From positions 62,001-126,000 of the forward strand of contig CAZSDZ010000001.1 of NCBI GenBank assembly GCA_964605795.1: 64,000 nt of DNA, read 5' to 3'. The position numbers and the translations under genes were made by a program. Below, in pieces: positions 15,732 through 23,480 of the stretch. The notes below the pieces were generated by a model that did no database searches, was not told where the DNA came from, and saw nothing but the letters and a program-made list of their open reading frames with translations. The DNA comes from JAFGOM01 sp964605795 (GTDB lineage: Archaea > Halobacteriota > Methanomicrobia > Methanomicrobiales > Methanospirillaceae). The stretch's first letter is position 1. Each line of letters opens with the position of its first letter.

Positions 15732-16544
15732 ATGAAACGGATGCGTGAGATTGAGAACCAGGACCGGCCGCGGGAGAAGATCGCAAGAAAAGGAGTTTTT
15801 GCCCTCTCAGACCAGGAACTCTTTGCTGCGATTATCGGGAAGGGGACACGGGGTCACGATGTACGGGAGATATCATCCCGGCTTGCCCGTCAGATGCAGA
15901 ACGGAGGTATGGTATCANNNNNNNNNNTTACATCAGAAATCAGAAATTATTCAGGAATACACAATCTTAAAAAATTTCAGCCAAGCGAACCTACCCGGCT
16001 TCTTGATGTTAACGGTGAACTGATTGCAGAGCTTTTCCAGGAAAAAAGGGATATGGTATCATATGAAGATCTCCTCTCAATCGAAGGGATCGGCCCTACA
16101 AAAGCCTCCGTCCTCGTCGCTTCATTTGAACTTGCACGCCGGTATGGGATCAAACCTGATGAGGTTCCGGTAAAAATCACACATCCGGAAGATGTCTTAC
16201 CCTTAGTTGCTGATATCAGGAACAGAATGCAGGAATTATTCCTCTGTATCACCATGAACGGGGCCGGAGAGGTGATTCAGAAACGCATTATCACCATGGG
16301 AATCTTAAACCATAGTCTCGTCCATCCCCGTGAGGTATATGCCGATGCAATCACCGACCGGGCAGCATCCATCATCTGTGTTCATAATCATCCGTCCGGA
16401 ACCCTGACACCCTCAGAACAGGATAAGAGAATAACCGCCCAACTCGCAGAGGCAGGGAAGATACTGGGGATTGATCTCCTGGATCATCTGGTGGTTACCA
16501 AAAGCGGATATCTTTCCCTGCGGGAAGAAGGATTCCTGGTATAA
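15732..16544 (+). CDS. radC: RadC/JAB-family protein, interrupted by gap and foreign-looking insert
   Basis: Flanking parts match RadC: RPREKIARKGVFALSDQEL at the N-terminus, a helix-hairpin-helix segment IEGIGPTKASVLVASFELA, and the JAB metalloprotein end with HNHPSGTLTPSEQD. RadC was once linked to DNA repair, but its role is unsettled. Ten N (15918-15927) and about 125 further bases break the domain. The interposed in-frame segment (SEPTRLLDVNGELIAELFQE and flanks) has no place in RadC and resembles the N-terminal part of bacterial penicillin-binding protein 1A. Removing it leaves about 222 aa, the normal RadC length. The intact gene is probably present in the organism and misassembled here. 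Confidence 0.82.
   Translation: MKRMREIENQDRPREKIARKGVFALSDQELFAAIIGKGTRGHDVREISSRLARQMQNGGMVSXXXXTSEIRNYSGIHNLKKFQPSEPTRLLDVNGELIAELFQEKRDMVSYEDLLSIEGIGPTKASVLVASFELARRYGIKPDEVPVKITHPEDVLPLVADIRNRMQELFLCITMNGAGEVIQKRIITMGILNHSLVHPREVYADAITDRAASIICVHNHPSGTLTPSEQDKRITAQLAEAGKILGIDLLDHLVVTKSGYLSLREEGFLV
15918..15927. other. Assembly gap (ten N) inside radC
   Basis: Ten undetermined bases. The left flank ends in ATGGTATCA (15909-15917) and the same nine bases recur at 16053-16061, exactly where normal RadC sequence resumes. The N count is probably a placeholder, so the in-frame join should not be trusted. Confidence 0.97.
15928..16052 (+). other. Foreign-looking segment resembling a penicillin-binding protein fragment
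   Basis: In the radC frame this reads a peptide containing FQPSEPTRLLDVNGELIAEL followed by FQEKRD. The pattern (P/S)TRLLDxNGELIAELFxEKRD is typical of class A penicillin-binding proteins just after their membrane anchor. Archaea without murein have no such protein. The segment joins radC through a shared stretch beginning ATGGTATCA. A k-mer-driven chimera with bacterial sequence from the same sample is the simplest reading; a true insertion is less likely. Confidence 0.6.
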
Positions 16545-16570
16545 CCAGTATTTTCCCGCAAAAATTGGTT

Positions 16571-17164
16571 TTACTTCTGTATCATGACGCCAAGATTGTG
16601 TCCTTTCTCATATGCCTGGGAAAGGAGATCAGGGAATAAATCAAGATCTTTCTTTGTATCCATGTCACGAATCAGGAGCTCGTCAGCCTGACGGCAGTCG
16701 ATGATGTCACAGAAGGCATCAACCGTCATCTTCAGACCAACGAAATTATCAGGGAGATCGAGACCTGAAATTGAGATAAGAAGTGTTTTTCGCTTTTTTC
16801 TCTTCTCTTTTGGGACGAGAGGATTCTTCCGGACATACTTGGCATTGTAAAAGACCTGGAAACGGTCCATGAATGATTTTAATGCTCCGGGAACTCCCAT
16901 GGTCATGATCGGTGTTGCGATGATAAGCCCGTCCATTGTCTTAAACTGACGATACAAAGGAGTTATATCATCATCAAAGAAGCAGTTCTCCTCCATAAGA
17001 CAGTTGTTTATCTCCTCACAGGGAGAGAACGTGAGATTGGGCACAACAATTTTCGTGACAATGCAGCCGCTGTCTTCTGCTCCGCATATGGCTTTATCCA
17101 GTAATTTCGCGGTGTTTCCACCTGATAGCGGACTGCCCAGGAGCGCAATAATAGTACTGGTCAT
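16571..17164 (-). CDS. Flavodoxin-like NADPH-dependent FMN reductase family protein
   Basis: The protein is 197 aa with the flavodoxin-like fold. The FMN phosphate loop is LLGSPLSGGNTAKLLDKA near the N-terminus, and IATPIMTMGVPGALKSFMDR lines the flavin. The region that binds the iron-sulfur cluster in Isf proteins is present but altered: FSPCEEINNCLMEENC instead of a compact CxxCxxC pattern. A basic loop (KEKRKKRKT) precedes the ISISG strand. It is divergent from the zinc-ribbon gene at 17314. Likely an electron-transfer flavoprotein of the iron-sulfur flavoprotein group; partner unknown. Confidence 0.85.
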   Translation of the reverse strand: MTSTIIALLGSPLSGGNTAKLLDKAICGAEDSGCIVTKIVVPNLTFSPCEEINNCLMEENCFFDDDITPLYRQFKTMDGLIIATPIMTMGVPGALKSFMDRFQVFYNAKYVRKNPLVPKEKRKKRKTLLISISGLDLPDNFVGLKMTVDAFCDIIDCRQADELLIRDMDTKKDLDLFPDLLSQAYEKGHNLGVMIQK

Positions 17165-17192
17165 ATGGCTCTGATAGGAGTAATCAGAACAG

Positions 17193-17201
17193 GCTTATAT
17201 C
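17193..17201 (-). promoter_or_regulatory. TATA-like element for the 16571-17164 flavoprotein gene
   Basis: The minus strand carries TTGATATAAGCC, with its core about 33 bases upstream of the ATG at 17164. The neighbouring 17215-17285 stretch is very A/T-rich and probably holds the promoter of the plus-strand gene as well (TATTTAAAAATATATTTTAA around 17236-17255). Confidence 0.4.
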
Positions 17202-17313
17202 AATTTCGTTTGTATTCCAAAAATATGAAGAGATATGTATTTAAAAATATATTTTAAAAAAGATATTTAGGAATTACTATTAAATAGGTTCCATGAGGAA
17301 GTATCTATTGGTA

Positions 17314-17538
17314 ATGCCTATGACAGAACAGAACAAAGCAAAAGCAGGATCAAAAGTAGGACCAGGGAAGTATGTCTGTGTTGACTGTGGTATGACGTAT
17401 GAGATGACAGAATCAGAGCAGGACTTACGAATCTGTCCCTCATGCTCCTGTGAGATGTATAACTGTTTCCCCATGACCCATATCAGGTCTGACATAAAGA
17501 GCCCGGAAGACGTAAAAAACCCTCCAAAAAGAGAATAA
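17314..17538 (+). CDS. Small zinc-ribbon/rubredoxin-like protein
   Basis: The protein is about 74 aa from the ATG at 17314. In-frame ATGs at 17293 and 17320 are alternatives, and no start has a convincing ribosome-binding site at ideal spacing (GAGGAAG lies at 17296-17302). It contains YVCVDCGMTYEMTESEQ followed by LRICPSCSCEMYNCF, a two-knuckle CxxC...CxxC metal site that probably binds zinc or iron. Its place in a redox gene block suggests an electron-transfer or redox-sensing role, but the family is not characterised as far as I can tell. Confidence 0.78.
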   Translation: MPMTEQNKAKAGSKVGPGKYVCVDCGMTYEMTESEQDLRICPSCSCEMYNCFPMTHIRSDIKSPEDVKNPPKRE

Positions 17539-17610
17539 AATCCATTATTGGGATATTATTGCATATCCTTTTGGAATCGCAGGAAAAAATGGTATTTTTG
17601 AGGTGATAAT

Positions 17611-17736
17611 ATGGTAAACGTCTCGAAAGTCGGAGAGATCTACGAATGTGAGATCTGTGGCAACATCGTTGTGGTTCAGGAAGTCGGCGGTGGAGAACTT
17701 GTCTGCTGCGGTGAACCGATGGTACGCACCGGGTGA
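17611..17736 (+). CDS. Desulforedoxin-like miniprotein (41 aa)
   Basis: A 41-residue gene with a good ribosome-binding site (GAGGTGA at 17600-17606) before its ATG. The protein has the desulforedoxin iron site: CEICG, then a short loop, then adjacent cysteines in GGGELVCCGEPM. This CxxC...CC arrangement also forms the N-terminal domain of desulfoferrodoxin, but the superoxide-reductase domain is absent here. It probably carries a single Fe(Cys)4 site and acts as a small electron carrier. Five bases separate it from the AhpD-like gene, and the peroxiredoxin follows, so a peroxide-detoxification operon is likely. Confidence 0.9.
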   Translation: MVNVSKVGEIYECEICGNIVVVQEVGGGELVCCGEPMVRTG

Positions 17737-17741
17737 GGCCC

Positions 17742-18083
17742 ATGGACTCACAGATGGATGAACTGGAAAAAAAGATAGGAAAAGTTCCACGAATTTTTAA
17801 GGATCTGGAGAAGTCAGATCCTGATATCTTTGCCCTGGTGATGAAACTTGACCAGATGGTCTGGGATGACGGGGCACTGAGCAGAAAGACGAAAAAACTG
17901 ATCGCCATTGCCATCGCCGCAGCACTCCGGGATCAGCATGCCATCAAGGCACAGATGCAGGGAGCCCATGCATTAGGTGTCACCAAGGACGAGGTGGAAG
18001 AAGCACTCCGGGTTGCCTACCTGCTTGCCGGAATGCCTGCATACGTCAATGGCAAGGTTATCGAAGAAGAACTGATGAAATAA
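17742..18083 (+). CDS. Carboxymuconolactone decarboxylase (AhpD-like) family protein
   Basis: The protein is 113 aa from the ATG at 17742; a GTG at 17733 inside the upstream gene is less likely. The all-helical CMD domain is recognisable from LSRKTKKLIAIAIAAALRD and HALGVTKDEVEEALRVAYLL. The CxxC redox pair of true AhpD is absent (RDQHAIKAQ at that place), so a disulfide-reductase role is doubtful. It sits between a desulforedoxin-like gene and a peroxiredoxin gene, which suggests a role in peroxide stress. CMD-family proteins have varied functions and this one is unassigned. Confidence 0.86.
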   Translation: MDSQMDELEKKIGKVPRIFKDLEKSDPDIFALVMKLDQMVWDDGALSRKTKKLIAIAIAAALRDQHAIKAQMQGAHALGVTKDEVEEALRVAYLLAGMPAYVNGKVIEEELMK

Positions 18084-18092
18084 GGAGGAGAT

Positions 18093-18749
18093 ATGTACGA
18101 AGATGAACAACCCCAAAACTTTGTTACATTCCCGACACTGGGTGAACCGGCCCCTGATTTTGAGGCAGTAACGACACACGGACCATTGAAACTATCTGAC
18201 CTTCGTGGCCAGTGGGTAGTCCTCTTCTCACATCCCGCCGATTTCACCCCGGTCTGTACTACCGAATTTATTGCGTTCTCAAAAGCCCATGACGAATTTG
18301 TGGCATTAAATGTCAAACTCATCGGGCTTTCGATCGATAGTGTCCATTCCCACATCGCCTGGGCACGGAATGTCAAAGAGAAGATGGGTGTTGAGATTCC
18401 GTTCCCCATCATCGCTGATCTTGATATGAACGTGGCCAGCCTGTACGGTATGGTTCATCCCGGACAGAGCAGTACCGCAGCAGTCCGTGCAGTCTTTTTC
18501 ATTGATGACAAAGGTCTGATGCGGGCCATGATCTACTACCCGCTCTCAAACGGCAGGTATATTCCTGAGATCATCAGGCTCGTTAAGGCATTTCAGACAT
18601 CAGATAAATACGGAGTGGCAACACCGGCAAACTGGCAGCCCGGGGACAAGGTGGTTGTTCCTCCACCAAAGACCACTGCAGAAGCGGATAAACGCGTAAC
18701 AGAAGGATACGACTGCAAGGATTTCTATCTCTGCTTTAAGAACATCTGA
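18093..18749 (+). CDS. Peroxiredoxin (Prx6/archaeal type)
   Basis: This thiol peroxidase reduces hydrogen peroxide and organic peroxides. It is 218 aa, the size of the archaeal Prx6-like group. The peroxidatic Cys55 lies in PADFTPVCTTEF, the conserved Arg is in AVRAVFFID, and C-terminal cysteines at 208 and 214 (DCKDFYLC) match the extra resolving cysteines of archaeal homologues such as the Aeropyrum enzyme. A strong ribosome-binding site, AAGGAGGAG, precedes the ATG. It is the third gene of the 17611-18749 operon; the thioredoxin-reductase fusion at 10456 is a possible reductant. Confidence 0.95.
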   Translation: MYEDEQPQNFVTFPTLGEPAPDFEAVTTHGPLKLSDLRGQWVVLFSHPADFTPVCTTEFIAFSKAHDEFVALNVKLIGLSIDSVHSHIAWARNVKEKMGVEIPFPIIADLDMNVASLYGMVHPGQSSTAAVRAVFFIDDKGLMRAMIYYPLSNGRYIPEIIRLVKAFQTSDKYGVATPANWQPGDKVVVPPPKTTAEADKRVTEGYDCKDFYLCFKNI

Positions 18750-18796
18750 ACTGACGAATAAATTCCCTTTTTTTGGTATTCCAGTTAAAAAACGCT

Positions 18797-19420
18797 ATGA
18801 CATTCTCAATACTGGCATTTGCAGGTAGTCCGCGACGGCACGGCAACTCAGAGACACTGCTTGACTGGGTTCTTGAAGCAATGGAAGGATTTCCGGGAGT
18901 TTATACCGAGAAGATAGTGCTTGTACAGTCAGATATCCTCCCCTGCAGGGGATGCAACTCATGTGAAAAGACAAACAGCTGCGTTATCCATGATGATCTT
19001 GATACCATCTATGACAAGATTACCAGCGCTGACTGTGTCATCCTCGCTGCCCCGATCTACTGTATGAGCATCTGCTCGCAGGCAAAGGCACTGATTGACC
19101 GGGCACAGCTCTTTCGGTCACGAAAATATGTTCTTCACCTTCCGGTTACCCTCCCGGAGCAACAGGGAATGCGTATGGGTCTCTTTATCTCGACCGCAGG
19201 ACAGAACTGGGATTATGTATTTGATGCGTCACTGCCGGTTATTACCTGTTTTTTTCATGTTATTGATATTAAAAACCGTGATATCAGATACCTGCTCATT
19301 AACAATGTCGATGAAAAAGGAGCCGTCCTCTCCCATCCTGATGCACAAAAAAAAGCAGTGGCCATGGCAGGAGAGATCATACGAACGTTGCAGGAGAAAC
19401 GAGAGAGAGGAGTGAGATGA
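18797..19420 (+). CDS. Iron-sulfur flavoprotein (Isf family)
   Basis: The protein is 207 aa from the ATG at 18797; an upstream TTG at 18773 is a weaker start. The FMN loop is AFAGSPRRHGNSETLLDW and the compact cysteine motif that binds a 4Fe-4S cluster in Isf proteins is PCRGCNSCEKTNSC. AAPIYCMSICSQAKALIDR lies over the flavin. Isf proteins of methanogens accept electrons from ferredoxin and reduce oxygen or peroxide. The stop overlaps the start of a paralogous gene, and both follow the peroxiredoxin gene closely. Confidence 0.92.
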   Translation: MTFSILAFAGSPRRHGNSETLLDWVLEAMEGFPGVYTEKIVLVQSDILPCRGCNSCEKTNSCVIHDDLDTIYDKITSADCVILAAPIYCMSICSQAKALIDRAQLFRSRKYVLHLPVTLPEQQGMRMGLFISTAGQNWDYVFDASLPVITCFFHVIDIKNRDIRYLLINNVDEKGAVLSHPDAQKKAVAMAGEIIRTLQEKRERGVR

Positions 19421-20031
19421 TGGAAGGGAAGATCTCGGTGTTCGGGATATTAGGGAGTCCCCACCGGCATGGAAACACCGAACAACTTCTTGATCGGTTC
19501 CTGTCAGGTGCAGAATATGCTGGTGCCAGCTTTGAGAAGGTTATTCTTAAAAATCTCTCGTACTCTTCATGCCGCGGGTGCAATACCTGTCATAAAACAG
19601 GAGAATGTGTTTTGTCTGATGACCTCACTTTTGTATTTGAGACTATCACGGATAGTGTTGATATTCTTGCTATCGCAAGTCCCATCTACAGCATGACGGT
19701 TACCGCTGAACTGAAAGGATTTATCGATCGTGCCCAGTTTATCTGGGCAAATCAGTGTATTAGAAAGACAATGTCATACTCTCCTGAATATAGAAGCAGG
19801 CATCTTGCCTTCTTTCTCTCAACTGCAGGGATGGAGATCGATTCTGTCTTTGATGCAGCGTTTCCGTCAGTACAGGCAATCATAAACAATCTTGGATTTA
19901 CCTACCAGGGAAATATCCTTGCAAACGCCCTTGACAGGTATCACGGAATCCAAAACCATCCTACTGCCCTGCAGAACGCTTATGAATCCGCTATAAAAGC
20001 GGTACGTGAACTCACCGCCAAACAGAAATAA
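19417..20031 (+). CDS. Iron-sulfur flavoprotein (Isf family), second copy
   Basis: This 204-aa paralogue of the preceding gene starts within its stop codon. It has the FMN loop ILGSPHRHGNTEQLLDRF and the cluster motif SCRGCNTCHKTGEC, followed by ASPIYSMTVTAELKGFIDR. The two copies share their domain order and motifs, consistent with tandem duplication. Isf proteins usually form homo-oligomers, but the tight coupling makes a hetero-complex of the two copies possible. Electron donor and acceptor are not evident from sequence. Confidence 0.92.
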   Translation: MMEGKISVFGILGSPHRHGNTEQLLDRFLSGAEYAGASFEKVILKNLSYSSCRGCNTCHKTGECVLSDDLTFVFETITDSVDILAIASPIYSMTVTAELKGFIDRAQFIWANQCIRKTMSYSPEYRSRHLAFFLSTAGMEIDSVFDAAFPSVQAIINNLGFTYQGNILANALDRYHGIQNHPTALQNAYESAIKAVRELTAKQK

Positions 20032-20100
20032 TATCAGGCTGGGATTTTCTCTCTTTTTCTCTTTTTTGAAAGAAAGAATACTTTCACCCTGCAGGGCTTT
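20032..20100 (+). terminator. T-rich termination region
   Basis: After the second Isf gene the plus strand contains TTTTCTCTCTTTTTCTC and TTTTTTG, the T-tract type of archaeal terminator. A small GAAAG/CTTTC inverted repeat (about 20071-20085) follows. Confidence 0.5.
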
Positions 20101-20103
20101 TAC

Positions 20104-20111
20104 TTTTTATA
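20104..20111 (+). promoter_or_regulatory. TATA-like element for the MrfB/MrfA-like pair
   Basis: The sequence TTTTTATA lies about 32 bases upstream of the ATG at 20140, a spacing that fits transcription starting a few bases before the gene. GAGAGGAG directly precedes the ATG. Confidence 0.4.
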
Positions 20112-20139
20112 GAACTCTTCCCGATGCTATAGAGAGGAG

Positions 20140-21228
20140 ATGTCATCAGGAATATCGTTTTGTACAATCAGCCAGCAGTTTCGCAACGAGACCGATGCAA
20201 ATCATGATTACCAGGTTATCCAGCATGATAATTCCTTTCGGTTCGGGCTGCATCCCAATACTGTCATGGAGTCGGTATACCAGGATTGCACCGAACTTCT
20301 TCTAAAACTCCTGACAAAATACGAGGGACTATCGGTACCTGATGCCATCAATGGAGAGGTGAAAATAACCTCATCCGGATCCTGTTACCTCGTAGATACA
20401 ACACAGCCGATTGAGTCACCAAACCATTGTGTTGAAGATATAAAAGCGATTATTGCAAGAGATCTCACGTTGGTAACCGGGATTGGAAAAAAGAGAGCTG
20501 AGTTCTTGAAAAGACGGGGGTGCAGAACAATCCCGGATCTCAGATATATCCGAAAGTACGCTGACAGCGCAGACAAAGAGATCCAAATTATTGAGAATGG
20601 AGGTGTGCGGCTCATGGACGAGATTATCAGATGGCATGGATACTCCCACCCGGCTACCCTCCTTACCTCCTGTGAGTATCCCCCTGAATCATTTCTCTTT
20701 TTAGATATTGAGACACTGGGCATCTTCTCCCGCCCCATCTTTCTTATCGGAACCGGAGTGATGCAAGACGGATACCTGAAAGTCAGCCAGTACCTTGCAC
20801 GGGATATCAATGAAGAGGCATCGGTTTTAGCAGCATTTCTCGATAATATCAGTGATAATACTGTTTTTGTTACCTTTAACGGGAGAGCATTTGATATCCC
20901 CTTTATCCAAAGCAGGCTTGACTACTACGACATTCCTTTCGTTCTTTCTGCAACTCATTACGATCTTCTCTTTTTTGCACGGCATTACTACAAGAAGAAA
21001 CTGCATAACTGCCGACTTACTACGTTGGAAGAGGAGATCCTGAAATTTTGGCGTGAGGAGGATATTCCGGGTGCTATGGTGCCACAGTGGTATGAGACCT
21101 ATCTCATCGAAGAGAACCCGGGTCCTCTCATTCCGATTGTGTACCATAACCAGCAGGATATCATATCCCTTGCAAAACTCTTCTTTTATTTCAGGGAACG
21201 TGCCTATGGAGATCAGTTCTTTTCTTGA
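20140..21228 (+). CDS. RNase H-fold exonuclease with helix-hairpin-helix (YprB/MrfB-like)
   Basis: The 362-aa protein has a helix-hairpin-helix motif at about residues 110-135 (LTLVTGIGKKRAEFLKRRG) and a DEDD-type exonuclease domain in the second half. The latter shows FLFLDIETLGIF (motif I), TFNGRAFDIPFIQSR (motif II) and YHNQQDIISLAKLF (motif III). This matches the YprB family, represented by Bacillus subtilis MrfB, which acts with helicase MrfA in repair of mitomycin damage. The gene overlaps the helicase gene by 23 bases, so the two are almost certainly translated together. Function in archaea is inferred. Confidence 0.86.
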   Translation: MSSGISFCTISQQFRNETDANHDYQVIQHDNSFRFGLHPNTVMESVYQDCTELLLKLLTKYEGLSVPDAINGEVKITSSGSCYLVDTTQPIESPNHCVEDIKAIIARDLTLVTGIGKKRAEFLKRRGCRTIPDLRYIRKYADSADKEIQIIENGGVRLMDEIIRWHGYSHPATLLTSCEYPPESFLFLDIETLGIFSRPIFLIGTGVMQDGYLKVSQYLARDINEEASVLAAFLDNISDNTVFVTFNGRAFDIPFIQSRLDYYDIPFVLSATHYDLLFFARHYYKKKLHNCRLTTLEEEILKFWREEDIPGAMVPQWYETYLIEENPGPLIPIVYHNQQDIISLAKLFFYFRERAYGDQFFS

Positions 21229-23464
21229 AACGCTCTCTGCTGATGAGCGTTTCTCTCCGTATATGGTGCATACAAAAAAGATTCCCGCACGTAATCCATC
21301 ATACCGTTCAGGAGACGATTTTCCCCTAATTATCAGGGATTATCTTAAAAAAAAGGGGATAACACTCTATTCTCACCAGTACGAGGTATTTCATGCGACA
21401 AGACAGGGATCCAGTGTCATCCTCTGTACTGCAACTGCATCGGGAAAGACACTGGCATTCACCCTTCCGTATGCAGCTTGTGTGATAGAAAATCCCGGTG
21501 CTACGGCATTAGCCATCTATCCCACAAAAGCACTGGCACAGGACCAGAAAAAAACCTTTGAGGCAATCGGTACTGATATCGGTATTGATCTTGCAGCAGC
21601 AATCTACGATGGCGATACCCCCCGATCCTCCCGCCCAGCAATCAGAAAAAATGCACGGCTTATCGTGACCAATCCCTATGAAATTCATCATATCCTCTCG
21701 TGGCACCACCAGTGGCGGCGCTTTTTCTCAGGATTATCACTCATCATCATCGATGAAGCACACCAGTACCGGGGAGTATTCGGAAGTCATATGGCGTTTC
21801 TCATCAGAAGGCTGCGAAGAATATGCAGATATTATGGCTCTGATCCGGTTTTTGTTCTTGCTTCTGCGACACTTGCGAATCCATCGCATTTCGCAGAGAA
21901 TCTTATTGGAAAACCCTGTATCACCATCACAAATGACGGATCACCCGGGAGTAACCGGTATTTCATCCTTTATAACCCATACAAAAACAGGATAGAAGAG
22001 CGTTCTTTGTTCTCTGAGAGTGCTGCCCTTGTTGCTGCATCTGTTCAGGCAGGATTTCAGACACTTTGTTTTACCGGTTCGCGTAAGATAACGGAACTTA
22101 TTGCAACCTGGGCACAGAATCGGTATAAAGTCGTGAACAAAACATCAGATGCACCGATTCGGGCCTACCGGGCAGGATATCTTCCCGAAGAACGCCGATA
22201 CCTTGAAGATTCCTTAAAAACCGGGAAGATTAGGGGGATTATCTCAACAAACGCACTGGAGCTGGGTATTGACATCGGGGGACTTGACACCGTCATTCTT
22301 ACCGGATATCCCGGGACCATGATATCCACCTGGCAGCAGGCAGGAAGAGCCGGGAGAAGCGGGAAGGACGCACTTGCCATATTAGTTGCAGCACAGAATC
22401 CACTTGATCAGTACTTTGTGCACCATCCCAGGGAATTTTTCGAGAGATCCCATGAGCATGCCATCATTGATACCAAAAATCCCTATATCGTTGCCGGTCA
22501 CCTTCTGTGTGCCGCATCAGAACTGCCGGTAACCCCTGATGGTGACATCTGTTTCTTTGGCAGGGATCTTCCGCTCATTCTTGATGCCCATGCGAGAACA
22601 AAACTGATTGCAAAGACCGGCCACGGATTTGTGTATGCCGGAACAAGACGAGCCTGTGATCTTGTCAGCCTCAACGGTGTCTCCTCCTCGGTCACGTATA
22701 CGGTCCTCTCACAGGATGGGGTACTTGAGACGCTCGATACCGGACAGGCACACCGGGAGGCATATCCCGGTGCAATACTCCTCCATCAGGGAAGGCGGTT
22801 TTTAGTCACCGACTGGAACCGATCCCTCCAGACGATCCGTGCAATAAAAACAGATATCTCCTATCATACCCGTGTCACGATGACCACCCGCGATATCAGT
22901 ATCATAGAAGAGGAAAAGACCAGGCACTATTCCGGATACAGCCTGCATTATGGCAGTGTCTCAGTAACCGAAGCAGTTAGTGGATACAAAAAGATACTAT
23001 CTGACCAGGTTATTGATACGGTTGAACTGAATATGCCCCCGGTCTCTTTTCTGACCCAGTCTGTCTGGGTGACGATCTCACCAGAGATCTGTGCTGGTAT
23101 GGTAACAGCAGGATATGACCCCGCAGGCGCACTGCATGGAGCGGAACATGCTCTCATTGCCATGTTCCCGTTTTATGTCCTCTGTGATCGCTGGGATCTC
23201 GGGGGATTTTCCTGTTACCTGGCGGGAGGCATATCGGAACCGACAATTTTTATCTACGACGGGTATTGTGGCGGTATCGGCTTATCAGAGCGTGCATACG
23301 AAATATTTTCTGAACTTGCAACAAAAACCGGTGAGATGGTCAGGGGATGTCCCTGCAGGGAAGGATGTCCTTCCTGCATCTTCTCACCGAAATGCGGGAA
23401 TGATAACGAACCACTAGACAAGGCAGGAACAGTACATCTCCTCTCGTTGTTTACAGGAGATTGA
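21206..23464 (+). CDS. DEAH-box helicase with C-terminal Cys cluster (YprA/MrfA-like)
   Basis: The 752-aa protein starts at the ATG at 21206; the open frame extends further upstream but that part is antisense-like noise over the exonuclease gene. Helicase motifs are TATASGKT (Walker A), IIIDEAHQYRG (DEAH), LASATLANP, STNALELGIDIGGLD and QQAGRAGRSG. The end carries CPCREGCPSCIFSPKCGN, the four-cysteine metal site of the DUF1998/MrfA group. With the overlapping exonuclease gene it forms a candidate nucleotide-excision-like repair pair, as MrfA-MrfB do in Bacillus subtilis. Confidence 0.93.
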   Translation: MEISSFLETLSADERFSPYMVHTKKIPARNPSYRSGDDFPLIIRDYLKKKGITLYSHQYEVFHATRQGSSVILCTATASGKTLAFTLPYAACVIENPGATALAIYPTKALAQDQKKTFEAIGTDIGIDLAAAIYDGDTPRSSRPAIRKNARLIVTNPYEIHHILSWHHQWRRFFSGLSLIIIDEAHQYRGVFGSHMAFLIRRLRRICRYYGSDPVFVLASATLANPSHFAENLIGKPCITITNDGSPGSNRYFILYNPYKNRIEERSLFSESAALVAASVQAGFQTLCFTGSRKITELIATWAQNRYKVVNKTSDAPIRAYRAGYLPEERRYLEDSLKTGKIRGIISTNALELGIDIGGLDTVILTGYPGTMISTWQQAGRAGRSGKDALAILVAAQNPLDQYFVHHPREFFERSHEHAIIDTKNPYIVAGHLLCAASELPVTPDGDICFFGRDLPLILDAHARTKLIAKTGHGFVYAGTRRACDLVSLNGVSSSVTYTVLSQDGVLETLDTGQAHREAYPGAILLHQGRRFLVTDWNRSLQTIRAIKTDISYHTRVTMTTRDISIIEEEKTRHYSGYSLHYGSVSVTEAVSGYKKILSDQVIDTVELNMPPVSFLTQSVWVTISPEICAGMVTAGYDPAGALHGAEHALIAMFPFYVLCDRWDLGGFSCYLAGGISEPTIFIYDGYCGGIGLSERAYEIFSELATKTGEMVRGCPCREGCPSCIFSPKCGNDNEPLDKAGTVHLLSLFTGD

Positions 23465-23480
23465 GAGAAAATGAATGAAT

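Noticed and set aside
15586..15786. Minus-strand 66-codon frame upstream of radC
   Set aside because: No ribosome-binding site or recognisable feature, and it overlaps the radC start.
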